Shown here: one piece after another, positions 19,501 to 28,483 of the stretch | Position numbering within the stretch: the stretch's first letter is position 1 | How the letters are laid out: each line of letters starts with the position of its first letter | Origin: Tannerellaceae bacterium | Lineage (GTDB): Bacteria > Bacteroidota > Bacteroidia > Bacteroidales > Tannerellaceae | Direction of reading: 5' to 3' | Length of the DNA: 64,000 nt | NCBI GenBank assembly: GCA_031257015.1 | Contig: JAIRPK010000032.1 | Location: 1 to 64,000 of the forward strand | Position numbers and translations under genes: made by a program | Notes under the pieces: model-generated | Database searches by the model: none | Told to the model about the DNA's origin: nothing | What the model saw: the letters and a program-made list of their open reading frames with translations, nothing else

Positions 19501-20242
19501 AAACGCCGCCATTCTGCGCGACAAAGGAACGAATGGCGAACGCGAAATGGCCTACGCACTTCACTTGGCCGGCTTTGACGTAAAAGACGTGCACCTTACC
19601 GACCTGGCCAGCGGACGTGAAACCCTCAACGACATTAGCTTCATCGTCTTCTGCGGCGGCTTCTCCCATTCCGACGTCCTCGGCTCGGCAAAAGGATGGG
19701 CTGCCGGCATACGCTACAATAATACGGCTCAAGCGGCTATAAACAACTTTTACAACAGACCGGACACATTAAGCCTGGGAATCTGCAACGGTTGCCAGCT
19801 AATGGCCGAGCTTGGGCTTCTATATCCCGAACACGAAGCGAAGCATAAAATGCTCCACAACCAATCAAATAAATTTGAATCAAGCTTCATCTCCCTGTCA
19901 ATCCCGCAGAACAATTCCGTCCTGCTCCGCTCCCTCGGCGACACAAAGCTCGGCGTATGGGTAGCGCACGGAGAAGGCCGTTTCTCATTCCCTTACGATG
20001 AAACAAACTACAACATCGTCGCCCGGTATAACTACGCCGACTACCCTGCCAATCCCAACGGCTCCCCAGGCGGAGTAGCAGCCATTTGTTCACACGACGG
20101 GCGACACCTCGCCATGATGCCACATCCCGAACGCGCCATCTTCCCATGGCAATGCGCCTTCTACCCTGCAGAAAGGAAAAACGACGAAGTGACACCCTGG
20201 CTAGAACTATTCACCAACGCATATCAATGGATAAACAATTAA
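16568..20242 (+). CDS. purL: phosphoribosylformylglycinamidine synthase, large single-chain form
   Basis: 1224 residues, the large-type PurL that fuses the ATP-dependent synthase and glutaminase. Visible marks: the FGAR/ATP region [37 protein letters not shown] (here given in parts: [10 protein letters not shown] then [14 protein letters not shown]), [13 protein letters not shown], and a C-terminal class I amidotransferase with nucleophile Cys1076 in GICNGCQ plus His1186 and Glu1188 in PHPER. It converts FGAR, glutamine and ATP to FGAM in purine synthesis. Start ATG lies 12 bp after the preceding stop. Confidence 0.95.
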   Translation: MIYFFKSTSNKIIAVETAAAFTTDEIDQLIWLFGGATPLKNEKLEGWYVGARKEMITPWSTNAVEITQNMGLHGISRMEEYTPVSSAETEYDRMLQSIYNGLGPDLFTVRKRPEPVISVKDIEAYNQQEGLALSKEEITYLNNLSQRLGRNLTDSEVYGFAQVNSEHCRHKIFNGRFIIDGEEKESTLFELIKKTSRENPNLLISAYKDNVAFNKGPIIEQFAPLSGDKPDFFAIKNISTVLSLKAETHNFPTTVEPFNGAATGTGGEIRDRLGGGKASLPLAGTAVYMTSYPRCEVREWEAMLPPRKWLYQTPLQILIKASNGASDFCNKYGQPLICGSLLTFEHEENGKTYGYDKAIMLAGGIGYANERDALKGNPQQNEKVIVMGGDNYRIGMGGGAVSSVNTGQYAGAIELNAVQRANPEMQKRVANVIRTIAESDNNPIISIHDHGAGGHLNCLSELVESTGGRIDINQLPIGDPTLSCKEIIGNESQERMGILIKSKDIEQVKQIAERECAPIYVVGETTGDMKLVFDANGEKPIDLNLSDMFGNTPKIVMKATSVAETFIPIAIEENKLHCYLKNILQLESVACKDWLTNKADRSVTGRVALQQCQGEIQLPLSDLGAVALDYQGKSGMATSIGHAPQASIIDPAAGAILAIAEALTNIVFAPLTHKLSGVSLSANWMWPCRNEGEDARLYKAVEAASDFACKLGINIPTGKDSLSMTQKYEDKKVLAPGTVIISAGAEISDIRKIISPVLINDTHTHIYYIDFSSDALKLGGSALAQTLNALGNETPAIKDAAYFRKTFNTIQAAIENGLILSGHDISAGGMFIALLEMCFANKDGGIEIYTEHSDETELIKQLFAENPGVLVQIKDQAGFEHLMQEAQVAFSLIAHPISKREAIISGKDIKHHFDIDHLRDIWYLSSYKLDIHQSGQSCATLRYNNYGKQPLEFKFNNNFTGLLSTYGISPMRRHFSGINAAILRDKGTNGEREMAYALHLAGFDVKDVHLTDLASGRETLNDISFIVFCGGFSHSDVLGSAKGWAAGIRYNNTAQAAINNFYNRPDTLSLGICNGCQLMAELGLLYPEHEAKHKMLHNQSNKFESSFISLSIPQNNSVLLRSLGDTKLGVWVAHGEGRFSFPYDETNYNIVARYNYADYPANPNGSPGGVAAICSHDGRHLAMMPHPERAIFPWQCAFYPAERKNDEVTPWLELFTNAYQWINN

Positions 20243-20263
20243 AGCTAATAAACAATTAAACAA

Positions 20264-20980
20264 ATGAAGAAAGCGACTCTAATTATCATGTGGTTTACCA
20301 TCCTCGCGCTCCCGGTAAAAGCGCAAAGCGGTATCTCTATCACTCCACGCGCAGGCCTGAACATGGCCACAATATCTCCGACAAAAACTAGCATCATCAA
20401 GCCCGGCATCAACTTCGGCGCAACAATGGAATGGCTGTTCACCTCCAAGGTCGGCCTCGAACTGGGCGCCCTGTACTCAATGCAAGGCGTAAACTTCCAG
20501 CCCAGCACCGCAACGCACGAGTATCAAATCAACCCCAGTCACGACTACATCCTCGTCCCCCTCCTCTTCAAGATGTACATAAACAATAAAGCCGGCGTCA
20601 CAGAAGGCTTCAACATCTTCGCCGGAGGGCAACTGGACCTGAAAGCAGTCGTAGATAAAGTCGGCTATACCGACGGATACGAAGGCCAGCTCCTGCCGAA
20701 CGACATCAACCGCCCATACAGCTTCAGCGCAGTCGGCGGCATCGGCTACCTCCTAAGCTCCGGCCTCTGCATCTCCGCCAATCTAAACTGGGGAATAACC
20801 AACATCGCCAACAGCAAATTCCTCGTTTATACAGACAAGCCACCAGCCACAAAAGAAGTATCAATAGGCGCCACCACATACCGCAACATCATCTTCCAGC
20901 TAAACTTCGGCTACCGCTTCTCCCTCTCAAAAGGCAAAGCCAAACAGCAAGACGTAGAAGCCATCTTTGAACTATTTTAG
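20264..20980 (+). CDS. outer-membrane beta-barrel protein (PorT-like family)
   Basis: 238 residues with a signal peptide (cleavage after VKAQ, about residue 21). The mature part is a series of amphipathic strands, beginning ITPRAGLNMATI and GINFGATMEWLF and ending with an aromatic-alternating strand FQLNFGYRFSLS, as in OMP_b-brl_2/PorT-like eight-strand barrels. Function unknown. Last gene of the pepD-purL operon. Its final 9 bp overlap the end of the convergent gene at 20972-21856. Confidence 0.75.
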   Translation: MKKATLIIMWFTILALPVKAQSGISITPRAGLNMATISPTKTSIIKPGINFGATMEWLFTSKVGLELGALYSMQGVNFQPSTATHEYQINPSHDYILVPLLFKMYINNKAGVTEGFNIFAGGQLDLKAVVDKVGYTDGYEGQLLPNDINRPYSFSAVGGIGYLLSSGLCISANLNWGITNIANSKFLVYTDKPPATKEVSIGATTYRNIIFQLNFGYRFSLSKGKAKQQDVEAIFELF

Positions 20981-21856
20981 CCCCCGCCCAATCTCACCGA
21001 ACAAAGCCCTCACACGCTCCCGTTCGTTCCCCCTTCCAATAATCTCCACAGGAAGACACCCACAATAGCCGCTGTCCCGTATTATACTCATAATACGGGA
21101 CACGTCCGTTTTAGCCTCCACCCCACCAACGAACAGCGTCTCCTTAATCTGCCACGAAACCGCATACCTCACCGTCCGCTCAACCTCCCCATAAGGATCC
21201 GAACGGAAACTCCCCACATCCAGCATCAACCCAACAGCATCAGAACGAATAAGCCCAAAAAGCCTTTCCACATCCTCCGCCGTACGCAAAAAATCATTAT
21301 GATTCTGAACCGCAAGCACAACCCCGTATCCCTTCGCAAACTCCGCACACTCATCAATATCCGCCGCAACCCAGCGAGCCACCTCCACCCATTCATAACC
21401 CTCCGGCACCCCGCCCCCCGAAAAAATCCTCAACGTAGAAGCCCCCAGCTTCGCCGCCACAACAACCCACTCCTTCACCAGCCGCCTCTCCCGCGCACGA
21501 GCCGCCGAATCAGCAAGCGCAAAATCATTCCGCACCCCCGTCCCGCAAATCTCCAACCCACGCCTGAACGCATGATACTTAATCCGATAAATCTCCCCAT
21601 CCGCCGGCGCCGCCGGATAGCCCGCAAAATAATACCCCGTAATATCAACACCCGCGAAGCCCACCGAAGCAGCAAAGTCAATAACACTCTCCAACGTCTC
21701 GCCCCCCTCCATCAGCGGCGCATTAAACGAATAAAAATTAAGCGCAACCTTAACAACGCTGCGCTCATTAATATTACCAACCGTTCGCACCTGCGCCCCG
21801 GCAATATTCCCCAAAAACAAACAAATAAAGAAGAAAGCCCCCCCAAAGTTTTTCAT
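20972..21856 (-). CDS. secreted sugar-phosphate isomerase/epimerase-like TIM-barrel protein
   Basis: 294 residues. Signal peptide at residues 1-21 (cleavage after IAGAQ). The rest is an AP-endonuclease-2/xylose-isomerase-like barrel: FAGVDITGYYF (strand 1-2), AVQNHND (metal-site His/Asp), LMLDVGS and PVEIIGRG supply the conserved acidic and His positions. A periplasmic relative of sugar epimerases; substrate not evident. The coding strand is strongly G/T-rich. Lies 36 bp downstream of the DUF3127 gene on the same strand. Confidence 0.75.
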   Translation of the reverse strand: MKNFGGAFFFICLFLGNIAGAQVRTVGNINERSVVKVALNFYSFNAPLMEGGETLESVIDFAASVGFAGVDITGYYFAGYPAAPADGEIYRIKYHAFRRGLEICGTGVRNDFALADSAARARERRLVKEWVVVAAKLGASTLRIFSGGGVPEGYEWVEVARWVAADIDECAEFAKGYGVVLAVQNHNDFLRTAEDVERLFGLIRSDAVGLMLDVGSFRSDPYGEVERTVRYAVSWQIKETLFVGGVEAKTDVSRIMSIIRDSGYCGCLPVEIIGRGNERERVRALFGEIGRGLK

Positions 21857-21892
21857 GATATTTTCGATTAAAAAGCCAACAAACCCAACACC

Positions 21893-22297
21893 TTAAAACG
21901 GAATATCATCCTCCAGCGTCGGAGGCGGATACTCCGGCATATTTGAAGGCTCCGCAACATAATTCGACGAATACGCCCCAGCAGGCGAAGCAACCGCCCC
22001 CCCGAAGCCCGTCGGCGCCCCCCCCGAAGCAGCCCGTTCAACCTTCCACGCATTAACATTCGTATACCACTTCCCATTAAACTCACGACTTTCAATGTCG
22101 ATAAAAGCAGTAATCACCTCCCCCTCACGTATCGCAGCCTGGTCAATCCGATCCGAGCCAAACAAACCAAAGCACACCTTCTTGGGATACTGCTCCTGCG
22201 TTTCCAGGACAAACTCCTGCTTCTTCCACCTGTTCCCAGTCCTGCTGACACCCTCCGTCGCAGGCAACGCTAAAACTATTTTTCCTGTTATTTCCAT
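21893..22297 (-). CDS. DUF3127 protein with SSB-like acidic C-terminus
   Basis: 134 residues. An N-terminal OB-like domain (about 1-85: KIVLALPATEGVSRTGNRWK, FVLETQEQYPKKVCF, FIDIESREFNGKWYTNVNAWK) fits DUF3127. A flexible Gly/Ser/Pro linker follows, and the last residues are EDDIPF, very like the protein-binding tip of single-stranded-DNA-binding protein. A role at single-stranded DNA is plausible but unproved. Start supported by a TAACTTTG box at 22319-22326. Confidence 0.8.
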   Translation of the reverse strand: MEITGKIVLALPATEGVSRTGNRWKKQEFVLETQEQYPKKVCFGLFGSDRIDQAAIREGEVITAFIDIESREFNGKWYTNVNAWKVERAASGGAPTGFGGAVASPAGAYSSNYVAEPSNMPEYPPPTLEDDIPF

Positions 22298-22318
22298 ATT
22301 ATTTAAACTTTATACCCG

Positions 22319-22326
22319 CAAAGTTA
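22319..22326 (-). promoter_or_regulatory. -7 box of the DUF3127 gene (TAACTTTG)
   Basis: Minus-strand TAACTTTG, a perfect TAnnTTTG match 22 bp upstream of the ATG at 22297. No clear -33 element. Confidence 0.5.
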
Positions 22327-22329
22327 CGC

Positions 22330-22780
22330 TTTCAAATCCATATCTCCCCATCCGCCCCCCTCAAAAGCCACACACACATCAAGTCGCACATGGGACAATC
22401 CTCGCCAACCCCCAACACCAAAGCCCAAACCACCCCTTAGGACACCCAAAATAACCCGCCCACAGCCCCATCCAAACCCCATAAAACACACAAAACCACC
22501 CAGCCAATTACAAAAAACCACCAACCCCCAAACCCCCACCCAGCCAACAACACAACAAAAACACCCCACACCCACACCCACCAGCGCCCCCCAACCATTG
22601 CACCACCCCCTCCCCCCAGGCCCCAAAACACCCCCACACACAGCCAGCCACACCAACCCCCTCCCCCACAAAATCCACGCACGCCCCACCACCCCACCAG
22701 CACCACTGCAACACTCCCCCAACACCCAAAGCAAACAAATCCAGCAAAAAACACAGAAAAATCCAGCAACCCAACCAGAC
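22330..22780. other. extreme A/C-rich tract without genes
   Basis: The plus strand is almost entirely A and C; in the line 22561-22620 about 52 of 60 bases are A or C. Long frames on the minus strand here give W/G/V/C-rich low-complexity products and are composition artefacts. First part of a 1.96-kb gene-free block (22298-24258). Confidence 0.75.
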
Positions 22781-22785
22781 AACCG

Positions 22786-22895
22786 CCGATACAAACCAGA
22801 ATATCCGCCGATACGTATCGGCATACACCCCGATACGTACCGGATCACACGCCGACACGTATCGGCACATACGCCGGCACGTATCGGCAGAATTA
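22786..22895. repeat. five 22-bp iterons with a 16-bp palindrome
   Basis: Five direct 22-bp repeats starting at 22786, 22808, 22830, 22852 and 22874. The second contains the perfect palindrome GCCGATACGTATCGGC (22807-22822); copies 3-5 keep CGTAYCGG with changes, and copy 1 is the most degenerate. The spacing places identical faces about two helical turns apart, as in iteron or regulator arrays. It does not match the parS consensus I know. Confidence 0.85.
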
Positions 22896-23104
22896 CGACA
22901 AACCATCCAAATTTTATAACCCGACGATGCACCCCCAGCCAACAACAATGCCAATCGCCGCCAACCCCATATCCGAATCATCCCCCAAAGACAATCGCCC
23001 GACAGCGCCCCAGCCCGTAGCCCCACCATTCCACGCCCCCCGCCAAACCAGCAATAGAAAAAAAACCACCACCCCCCATTCCCAAATCAATTTGCCCAAG
23101 AACA

Positions 23105-23935
23105 TGACAAAAACACAAACCACTATCCCCATAATTTACCCAAAGCCCCAGCACAATACCCATCCACAGATCGCGACATTTGCAAAAGCAGCCACGAGAA
23201 ACAACAAACACACCCCAGCATATTTGTACAAAGAGCCAACACAATATTCATACGTAGATTGTGACATTTGCAAAAGCAACCAGGAGAAACAACAAACACA
23301 CCCCAGCATATTTGTACAAATACACAAAAGATTCAACACACGCTGAAAGAGTTATTTACCCAAAGAGCCAACATAATATTCATCCACTGACTGTGACATT
23401 TGCAAATACAGACGGGAGAAACAATCAACATGCCCCAGCATATTTGTACAAAGACGCAAAAGATTAAATACACGATAAAAAAGATATTTAACAAAGAAGG
23501 TTGCGAGAACTAAAACCACTATCCACAGTATTTGCAAAAAGACGCAACACAATATTCATGTGCTGGTTGAGAAATTTGCAAATACAGGCAGGAGAAACAA
23601 TCAACATGTTCCAGCATATTTGTACAAAGACGCAACACAATATTCATACGCTGATCGCGACATTTGCAAAAGCAGCCAGGAGAAACAACTAACATGCCCC
23701 AGCATATTTGTACAACGAGGCGAAAGATTCAATACACGCTAAAAAAGATATTTGAAAAAGAAGGCAGCGAAAACTAAAACCACTATCCACAGTATTTGCA
23801 AAAAGACGCAACACAATATTCATCCACTGACTGTGACATTTGCAAAAGCAGACGGAAGAAACAACTAACATGCCCCAGCGTATTTGTATAAAGAGGCGAA
23901 AGATTCAATACATGTTGAAAGTGAGATTTGCAAAG
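23105..23935. repeat. 88-bp tandem array (two interleaved unit types)
   Basis: At least six copies of an 88-bp unit containing CAATATTCAT, GACATTTGCAAA, AGGAGAAACAA and CAGCATATTTGTACAAAG (with the palindrome TTTGTACAAA). Between some copies sits a second ~88-bp or truncated ~44-bp unit with GAAAGATTCAATACACG and, in full copies, CTATCCACAGTATTTGC. 88 is not divisible by three, so the array is not coding. CTATCCACA occurs at 23519-23527 and 23783-23791, exactly 3 x 88 bp apart; it is one base from the DnaA box TTATCCACA. Confidence 0.85.
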
Positions 23936-24250
23936 AGGTGCAAGAGAATATTCATGTGTGAGTTAAGGTTTTTGCGGAATGAGGGGGAGGAAAATTAATC
24001 TGTTGTTTGTGGGATCTGCTAAAGGAGGTGGAAGGGATGGAATGTTTTTGCAGCGGGATTTGTTAAGGATGGGAGGGGCGGAGTTGTATGCTGTTTGCGA
24101 AATATGCCAAAGGAGGTGGGGTATTAATAAGTTGCTGTTGGTGTTATTGGGGAAAGTGGGGGAAGGAGGTGGAATGGTTTGCTGTGGTTATTTGTAAATG
24201 GAGGCGGGCGAAAGTGAAGGGGTGTTCTGTGAGTTTTGCTAAAGGTGTCG
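23936..24250. repeat. degenerate continuation of the 88-bp array, now G/T-rich
   Basis: The array rhythm continues (GAGAATATTCATG, TTTTTGCGGAA, GGGGGAGGAAAA and so on), but C has been largely replaced by G and the strand is suddenly G/T-rich. The change occurs at about 23930 inside a repeat unit. No gene. Confidence 0.55.
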
Positions 24251-24258
24251 GGGGATGT

Positions 24259-25491
24259 TCAGACTGTGTTTTTCAGCCAGCGCTCGCCCAGTCGATATAC
24301 TGGATAGCAGGTGGAGATGAATCCGGAGATGGTGACGGCGGCGAGGATGAGGGGGAGGTCGGTCGGGCGGATGAGGACGGGGTAGCTGTTGATGACGAAT
24401 GTGCCTGCTTCGCCCATCCGTACTATTCCGAGGTGCTGCTGGAGGAGGCAGAGGGCGAGGCCTGTGATGATTCCTGCGGCGGCTCCTGCTCCGGAGATCA
24501 TCCATCCTTCGAGGAGGAAGATGCGTCGGATGAGCTGGTCGTCTGCTCCGAGGGTTCGGAGGGTTCGGACGTCGTTTTGTTTTTCGATCATGAGCATTGA
24601 GAGGGAGCCGACCATGTTAAAGAGTGAGATGGCCAGGATGAAGCAGAGGATGAGGAAGATGATCCATTTTTCTGACTGCATCATTTTATAGGCTGTGTCT
24701 TGTTGTTCGTATCTGTCGCGGACGGTGCAGTCTGTGCCAAGGAGTGTTTGGAGTTGTTTTTTGATGTTTTGGGTGTTGGCGCCTGCGGCGAGTTTGAGTT
24801 CGATTGCGGAGGCTTGGTCTTCGTATCCGAAGAGTGAGCGGGCGAGGGAGATGGGTACGATGATGTAGTTTTCATCGTATGCTTGTTGGTTGCATTGGAA
24901 TACGGCGGCGATGTATGCGTATTGTATGTTCATTGAGGCGGCTGGGTTGGCGAGGTTGATGCTTTGGGTGCGTTTGGGTGCCATTATTTCCAGTGGTGCT
25001 GTGAAGCCTGGGTAGATGCTGAGTGCTGCTGCGACGCCGATTCCTGTTGTTGCGTAGTTGGCTATTTGGTCGTGCAGGGAGAAGTTGCCGTCAATGAGTA
25101 TGTCGTTGATTGAGGCGATGTTGTTGTATTTGTCGTCTACGCCTTTGATGACGGCGACGATTTGTCGGTCGCCGTATCGTATGAGTGCGTTGTCTTGCAG
25201 GATTTCGCTTGTGGCGGCGATGCCTTGGATGTTGAGTATGTGTTTGATTTTGTCGGCGGATTCCGGATTAAAGACTTTGCCTGTTGTGGGCATTATCTTT
25301 AATTCGGGGTCCATGGTGCCGAGCATTTTAAATATGAGTTCGTTGAATCCGTTCATGACGGATAGTGCGCAGACTAGGGCTGCTGTGACGATGACGACGC
25401 CGCATACAGATATAAGCGATATTATATTGATGGCGTTGTGCGATTTTTTCGAGAAGAGGTATCGCTTAGCGATGTAGAAAGGGACGTTCAA
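24259..25491 (-). CDS. FtsX-like permease of the LolC/LolE lipoprotein-release type
   Basis: 410 residues. Topology of a LolC/E subunit: a cytoplasmic N-terminus FYIAKRYLFSKKSHNAINIIS, a first membrane helix at about 25-50, a large periplasmic domain to about 270, then three membrane helices (about 272-300, 320-345, 370-395) with the FtsX motif EKQNDVRTLRTLGA between the first two. It should extract outer-membrane lipoproteins from the inner membrane with a LolD-type ATPase encoded elsewhere. Its start overlaps the rbfA stop by 4 bp. The coding strand is A/C-rich, unlike the operon's other genes. Last gene of the aroQ operon. Confidence 0.85.
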   Translation of the reverse strand: MNVPFYIAKRYLFSKKSHNAINIISLISVCGVVIVTAALVCALSVMNGFNELIFKMLGTMDPELKIMPTTGKVFNPESADKIKHILNIQGIAATSEILQDNALIRYGDRQIVAVIKGVDDKYNNIASINDILIDGNFSLHDQIANYATTGIGVAAALSIYPGFTAPLEIMAPKRTQSINLANPAASMNIQYAYIAAVFQCNQQAYDENYIIVPISLARSLFGYEDQASAIELKLAAGANTQNIKKQLQTLLGTDCTVRDRYEQQDTAYKMMQSEKWIIFLILCFILAISLFNMVGSLSMLMIEKQNDVRTLRTLGADDQLIRRIFLLEGWMISGAGAAAGIITGLALCLLQQHLGIVRMGEAGTFVINSYPVLIRPTDLPLILAAVTISGFISTCYPVYRLGERWLKNTV

Positions 25492-25823
25492 GTGTTGAGT
25501 ATCTTATCTATGTTATCAAGATAATCAAGGGAATCGTCGATGAAGAAAGAGAGTTCCGGGATTTTTCTAAGCTGCAGGCGTACGCGCTGGCCTAATTCGT
25601 ATCGTATTGTTCGTGCATTGCTGCGGATTGACTGTAAGAGTTCTTTGGCGTTTGTTGATGGGAAGATGCTGAGGTATGCTTTTGCTACGCCGAGGTCGGC
25701 GCTTACTCGCATGGTTGTTACGGTTATCAATGTTCCGTGCATTGTTTGTGTTTGTCTTTGAAATATTTCGCTTAGTTCTTTTTGGAGGAGGCGTTCTATT
25801 TTGCTTAATCTGATACTTTCCAT
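25488..25823 (-). CDS. rbfA: 30S ribosome-binding factor A
   Basis: 111 residues, usual for RbfA. N-terminal RLSKIERLLQKELSEIFQ, central TVTTMRVSADLGVAKAYLS and RKIPELSFFIDDSLDY are family hallmarks of this KH-fold 16S maturation factor. Overlaps the FtsX-like gene by 4 bp and lies 16 bp after the methyltransferase gene. Confidence 0.92.
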   Translation of the reverse strand: MESIRLSKIERLLQKELSEIFQRQTQTMHGTLITVTTMRVSADLGVAKAYLSIFPSTNAKELLQSIRSNARTIRYELGQRVRLQLRKIPELSFFIDDSLDYLDNIDKILNT

Positions 25824-25839
25824 ATTATTCTTATTTAGT

Positions 25840-26460
25840 TTATTTTTTCCATATTACTGTTAATCCGTCGCGTAAAGGTAGCAAGATTTTCTCCACTCGG
25901 CTGTCGTCCCGTACCATCTCGTTAAAAGTGGCAATACCTGTTGTTTGCTTGTCTGATGCTCCGCTCATCACTTTGCCGTCCCAAAGCGTATTGTCTGCAA
26001 GGATTACTCCTCCGTTTCTCAAGATGGGGAAGACAAGATTGTAATATTGCACATACTGATGCTTTTCTGCATCAATGAAGACTAGGTCGAACACTTCATT
26101 GAGACGAGGGATTATTTCTGCTGCATCGCCGAAGTGCACCTTTATTTTTCCCATATACGGCGAGCGGCGGAAGTATTTCATCATGAAGGTCTCCATTTCA
26201 TCGTCAATCTCTATTGTATGAATGATGGTATTCTCATCTGTTCCCTCCGCCATGCACAGAGTTGCATATCCGGTATAAGTGCCGATTTCGAGGATACGGC
26301 GTGGAGCCATCATGCGGCAAAACATTTTCAGCGTCCTGCCCTGCAAGTGTCCGGCCATCATCCTTGGACGCAGGAGGTTCACATGCGCATCCCTCACCAG
26401 TTCCTTCAGCAGTTCGCTTTCCGGATCAGTATGCTCAAGTATGTAATCCTCTATGTTCAT
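25840..26460 (-). CDS. SAM-dependent O-methyltransferase, family 3 (catechol/caffeoyl-CoA type)
   Basis: 206 residues. SAM-binding motif LEIGTYTGYATLCMAE at about 56-71, the acidic residue in HTIEIDDE, the metal-site region VFIDAEKHQYVQYY (Asp) and LADNTLWDGKV (Asp-Asn). A cytosolic Mg-dependent O-methyltransferase with unknown acceptor. 6 bp downstream of pyk and 16 bp upstream of rbfA. Confidence 0.88.
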   Translation of the reverse strand: MNIEDYILEHTDPESELLKELVRDAHVNLLRPRMMAGHLQGRTLKMFCRMMAPRRILEIGTYTGYATLCMAEGTDENTIIHTIEIDDEMETFMMKYFRRSPYMGKIKVHFGDAAEIIPRLNEVFDLVFIDAEKHQYVQYYNLVFPILRNGGVILADNTLWDGKVMSGASDKQTTGIATFNEMVRDDSRVEKILLPLRDGLTVIWKK

Positions 26461-26466
26461 GTTTAT

Positions 26467-27891
26467 TTATCCGAGCAACGCCGAGTTAAGAATCTTATCC
26501 GCCCGGTCAATTTCCATCAATGACGTTCCTCCGCTTGGACTGCCTTGCAGATAAACAACCATGTCATTGCTCGTTATATGTCCGTGGTTAATCAATTCGC
26601 GGAGAGCATTTCGTATATACGTGCGCCGATTGTCCGCTTTCGGCTGATAAACCGCCCAGACACCATAGGAAAGTGAAAGACAACGCATCACATCCTCGCT
26701 GTAACATATAGCATACACCGGCGACGTCCCTCTGAAAGCCGCCAGATACCGGGCTGTCCTCCCCGTATAACAATCCGTTATAATCGCTTTGACATTCAGT
26801 TTCGATGAAGATTTAACCGCTTGCTTCGCGAGGAAAGAAGTAACATCAAGGTCATTCCCCACAAAAGGCACACGAATATCATTCGCCGAGAGCTTCGTTT
26901 TCTCCGATTCCGCCGTTATGCGGCTCATTGTCTGCACCGATTCAAGCGGATATTTCCCGTAGGCAGTCTCACCGCTAAGCATAAGAGCATCGGTACGATA
27001 GTAGATTGCATTGGCAATGTCAGTCACCTCGGCTCTCGTCGGGCGTGGATTACCTATCATTGAGTGCAGCATCTGCGTAGCCACGATAACCGGCTTCTTC
27101 ACTTCAACACATTTGCGTATCAAAACCCGTTGGATACCCGGAATTTTCTCCGCCGGAACTTCGATACCCAGGTCGCCCCGCGCAATCATTATCCCGTAAG
27201 CCGCTTCCAATATCTCATTAATATTATCCACGCCTTCCTGGTTCTCTATCTTCGCTATGATTTTTATGCGACTTCCATGCTCATTAAGTATGCTCTGTAT
27301 GTCCTCCACGTCCCGGCGGTTACGGACAAATGAGTGGGCAATGAAATCCACATCATTCTCGATACAATAAAGAATATTATCCCTGTCCCTCTCCGTCAAT
27401 GAAGGCAAATTAATCCTCACCCCCGGCACGTTAACACTCTTCCTGCTCCCCAGTTCAGCATCGTTCATTACCTCGCAAACCAGGAATCCGTCCGCCTTGT
27501 CAATTACCTTCAAGTCAAGATCACCATCATCAATCAGCATATTGTCTCCCACCTTCATATCATCTGCAAAACCCGGATAAGAAACATATATAAATCCTTT
27601 GGAAGTCACCCCCTGCGGGTCGCCCTTCACCCTTACCACGTCACCCGACTGAAACGCCAGCGGCCCATCTGTCCGCGTTGTCCGGATTTCAGGCCCCTTG
27701 GTATCCATCAAAATACCTATACGTCCGGAGACTGCCCTTACATTTCCGATTATCAGGTCAAAGCCCTCCCTGTTAAGATGAGCCGAGTTCAGGCGGACGA
27801 CGTTCATCCCCGCCTCGTACAAACTGCGGATAAACTCCACATCACAACGTTTATCCGATATGGTAGCCACAATTTTAGTCTGCTTCAACAT
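26467..27891 (-). CDS. pyk: pyruvate kinase
   Basis: 474 residues. KIVATISDKR and NVVRLNSAH at the N-terminus, substrate/metal site MDTKGPEIR, KIENQEG, ARGDLGIEVPAEK and the signature ATQMLHSMI-NPRPTRAEV-D-ANA, then LSGETAYGKYP. Catalyses PEP + ADP to pyruvate + ATP. 42 bp after aroQ, same operon; the C-terminal domain is complete. Confidence 0.95.
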   Translation of the reverse strand: MLKQTKIVATISDKRCDVEFIRSLYEAGMNVVRLNSAHLNREGFDLIIGNVRAVSGRIGILMDTKGPEIRTTRTDGPLAFQSGDVVRVKGDPQGVTSKGFIYVSYPGFADDMKVGDNMLIDDGDLDLKVIDKADGFLVCEVMNDAELGSRKSVNVPGVRINLPSLTERDRDNILYCIENDVDFIAHSFVRNRRDVEDIQSILNEHGSRIKIIAKIENQEGVDNINEILEAAYGIMIARGDLGIEVPAEKIPGIQRVLIRKCVEVKKPVIVATQMLHSMIGNPRPTRAEVTDIANAIYYRTDALMLSGETAYGKYPLESVQTMSRITAESEKTKLSANDIRVPFVGNDLDVTSFLAKQAVKSSSKLNVKAIITDCYTGRTARYLAAFRGTSPVYAICYSEDVMRCLSLSYGVWAVYQPKADNRRTYIRNALRELINHGHITSNDMVVYLQGSPSGGTSLMEIDRADKILNSALLG

Positions 27892-27933
27892 AAGTTACAA
27901 GTTATTCGGTTAATACATTTATTATATTCTCAA

Positions 27934-28356
27934 TTACCTCTGCAGGAAACTCTCCATCGCCAGCCGGTAGGAATCCAATCCAAAGCCCAGCACCACCCCG
28001 CGGCAGACGGCGGAAATCATCGACACATGCCGAAACTCCTCTCTCTGATGCACATTCGATATATGCACCTCGACGACCGGCGTCTCAACCGCCTTAATTG
28101 CATCCCTGATTGCAATCGAAGTATGCGTATAAGCCCCTGCGTTCAATATAATCCCGTCGGAATCAAACCCCGTTTTTTGAATCATATCGACCAGCTCCCC
28201 CTCGACATTACTTTGGAAGTAAGCGATTTCACAGTCGGCATAGCGCTCTTTTAGCCTTTCCAGATAGTCCGTAAAGGAAGTATCGCCGTAAACCGAAGGT
28301 TCCCGCCGCCCAAGCAAATTCAAATTCGGGCCGTTAATAATTACTATTTTTTTCAT
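27934..28356 (-). CDS. aroQ: type II 3-dehydroquinate dehydratase
   Basis: 140 residues, typical. GPNLNLLGRREPSVYG carries the catalytic Arg and Tyr region; FQSNVEGELVD, LNAGAYTHTSIAIRDA and VHISNVHQREEFRH complete the family pattern (catalytic His in the last). Third step of the shikimate pathway. First gene of the five-gene operon, promoter box at 28380-28387. In Bacteroides relatives a xerD gene often sits divergently here; a repeat array is found instead. Confidence 0.95.
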   Translation of the reverse strand: MKKIVIINGPNLNLLGRREPSVYGDTSFTDYLERLKERYADCEIAYFQSNVEGELVDMIQKTGFDSDGIILNAGAYTHTSIAIRDAIKAVETPVVEVHISNVHQREEFRHVSMISAVCRGVVLGFGLDSYRLAMESFLQR

Positions 28357-28379
28357 CTACGATAAACTTTATGAATAGA

Positions 28380-28387
28380 CAAAGATA
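28380..28387 (-). promoter_or_regulatory. -7 box of the aroQ operon (TATCTTTG)
   Basis: Minus-strand TATCTTTG 23 bp upstream of the aroQ ATG. A -33 element is not obvious. Confidence 0.6.
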
Positions 28388-28483
28388 ATCAGGAATCAGC
28401 GATTTAGCATTATGCCGCGCAACAGGCATGATGAATAAAAAATCAATAGTGGAGAATCAGGAGCGCAAATCTGCTTTTTGAGC

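Noticed and set aside
22324..22932. Long minus-strand ORF of about 200 codons (and overlapping frames) in 22.3-23.0 kb
   Set aside because: Product is W/G/V/C-rich low-complexity sequence caused by the A/C-only composition; it overlaps the iterons and lacks any domain.
23105..23935. Array considered as a CRISPR locus
   Set aside because: Units are direct 88-bp repeats without unique spacers; no cas gene is present. The same applies to the other arrays.
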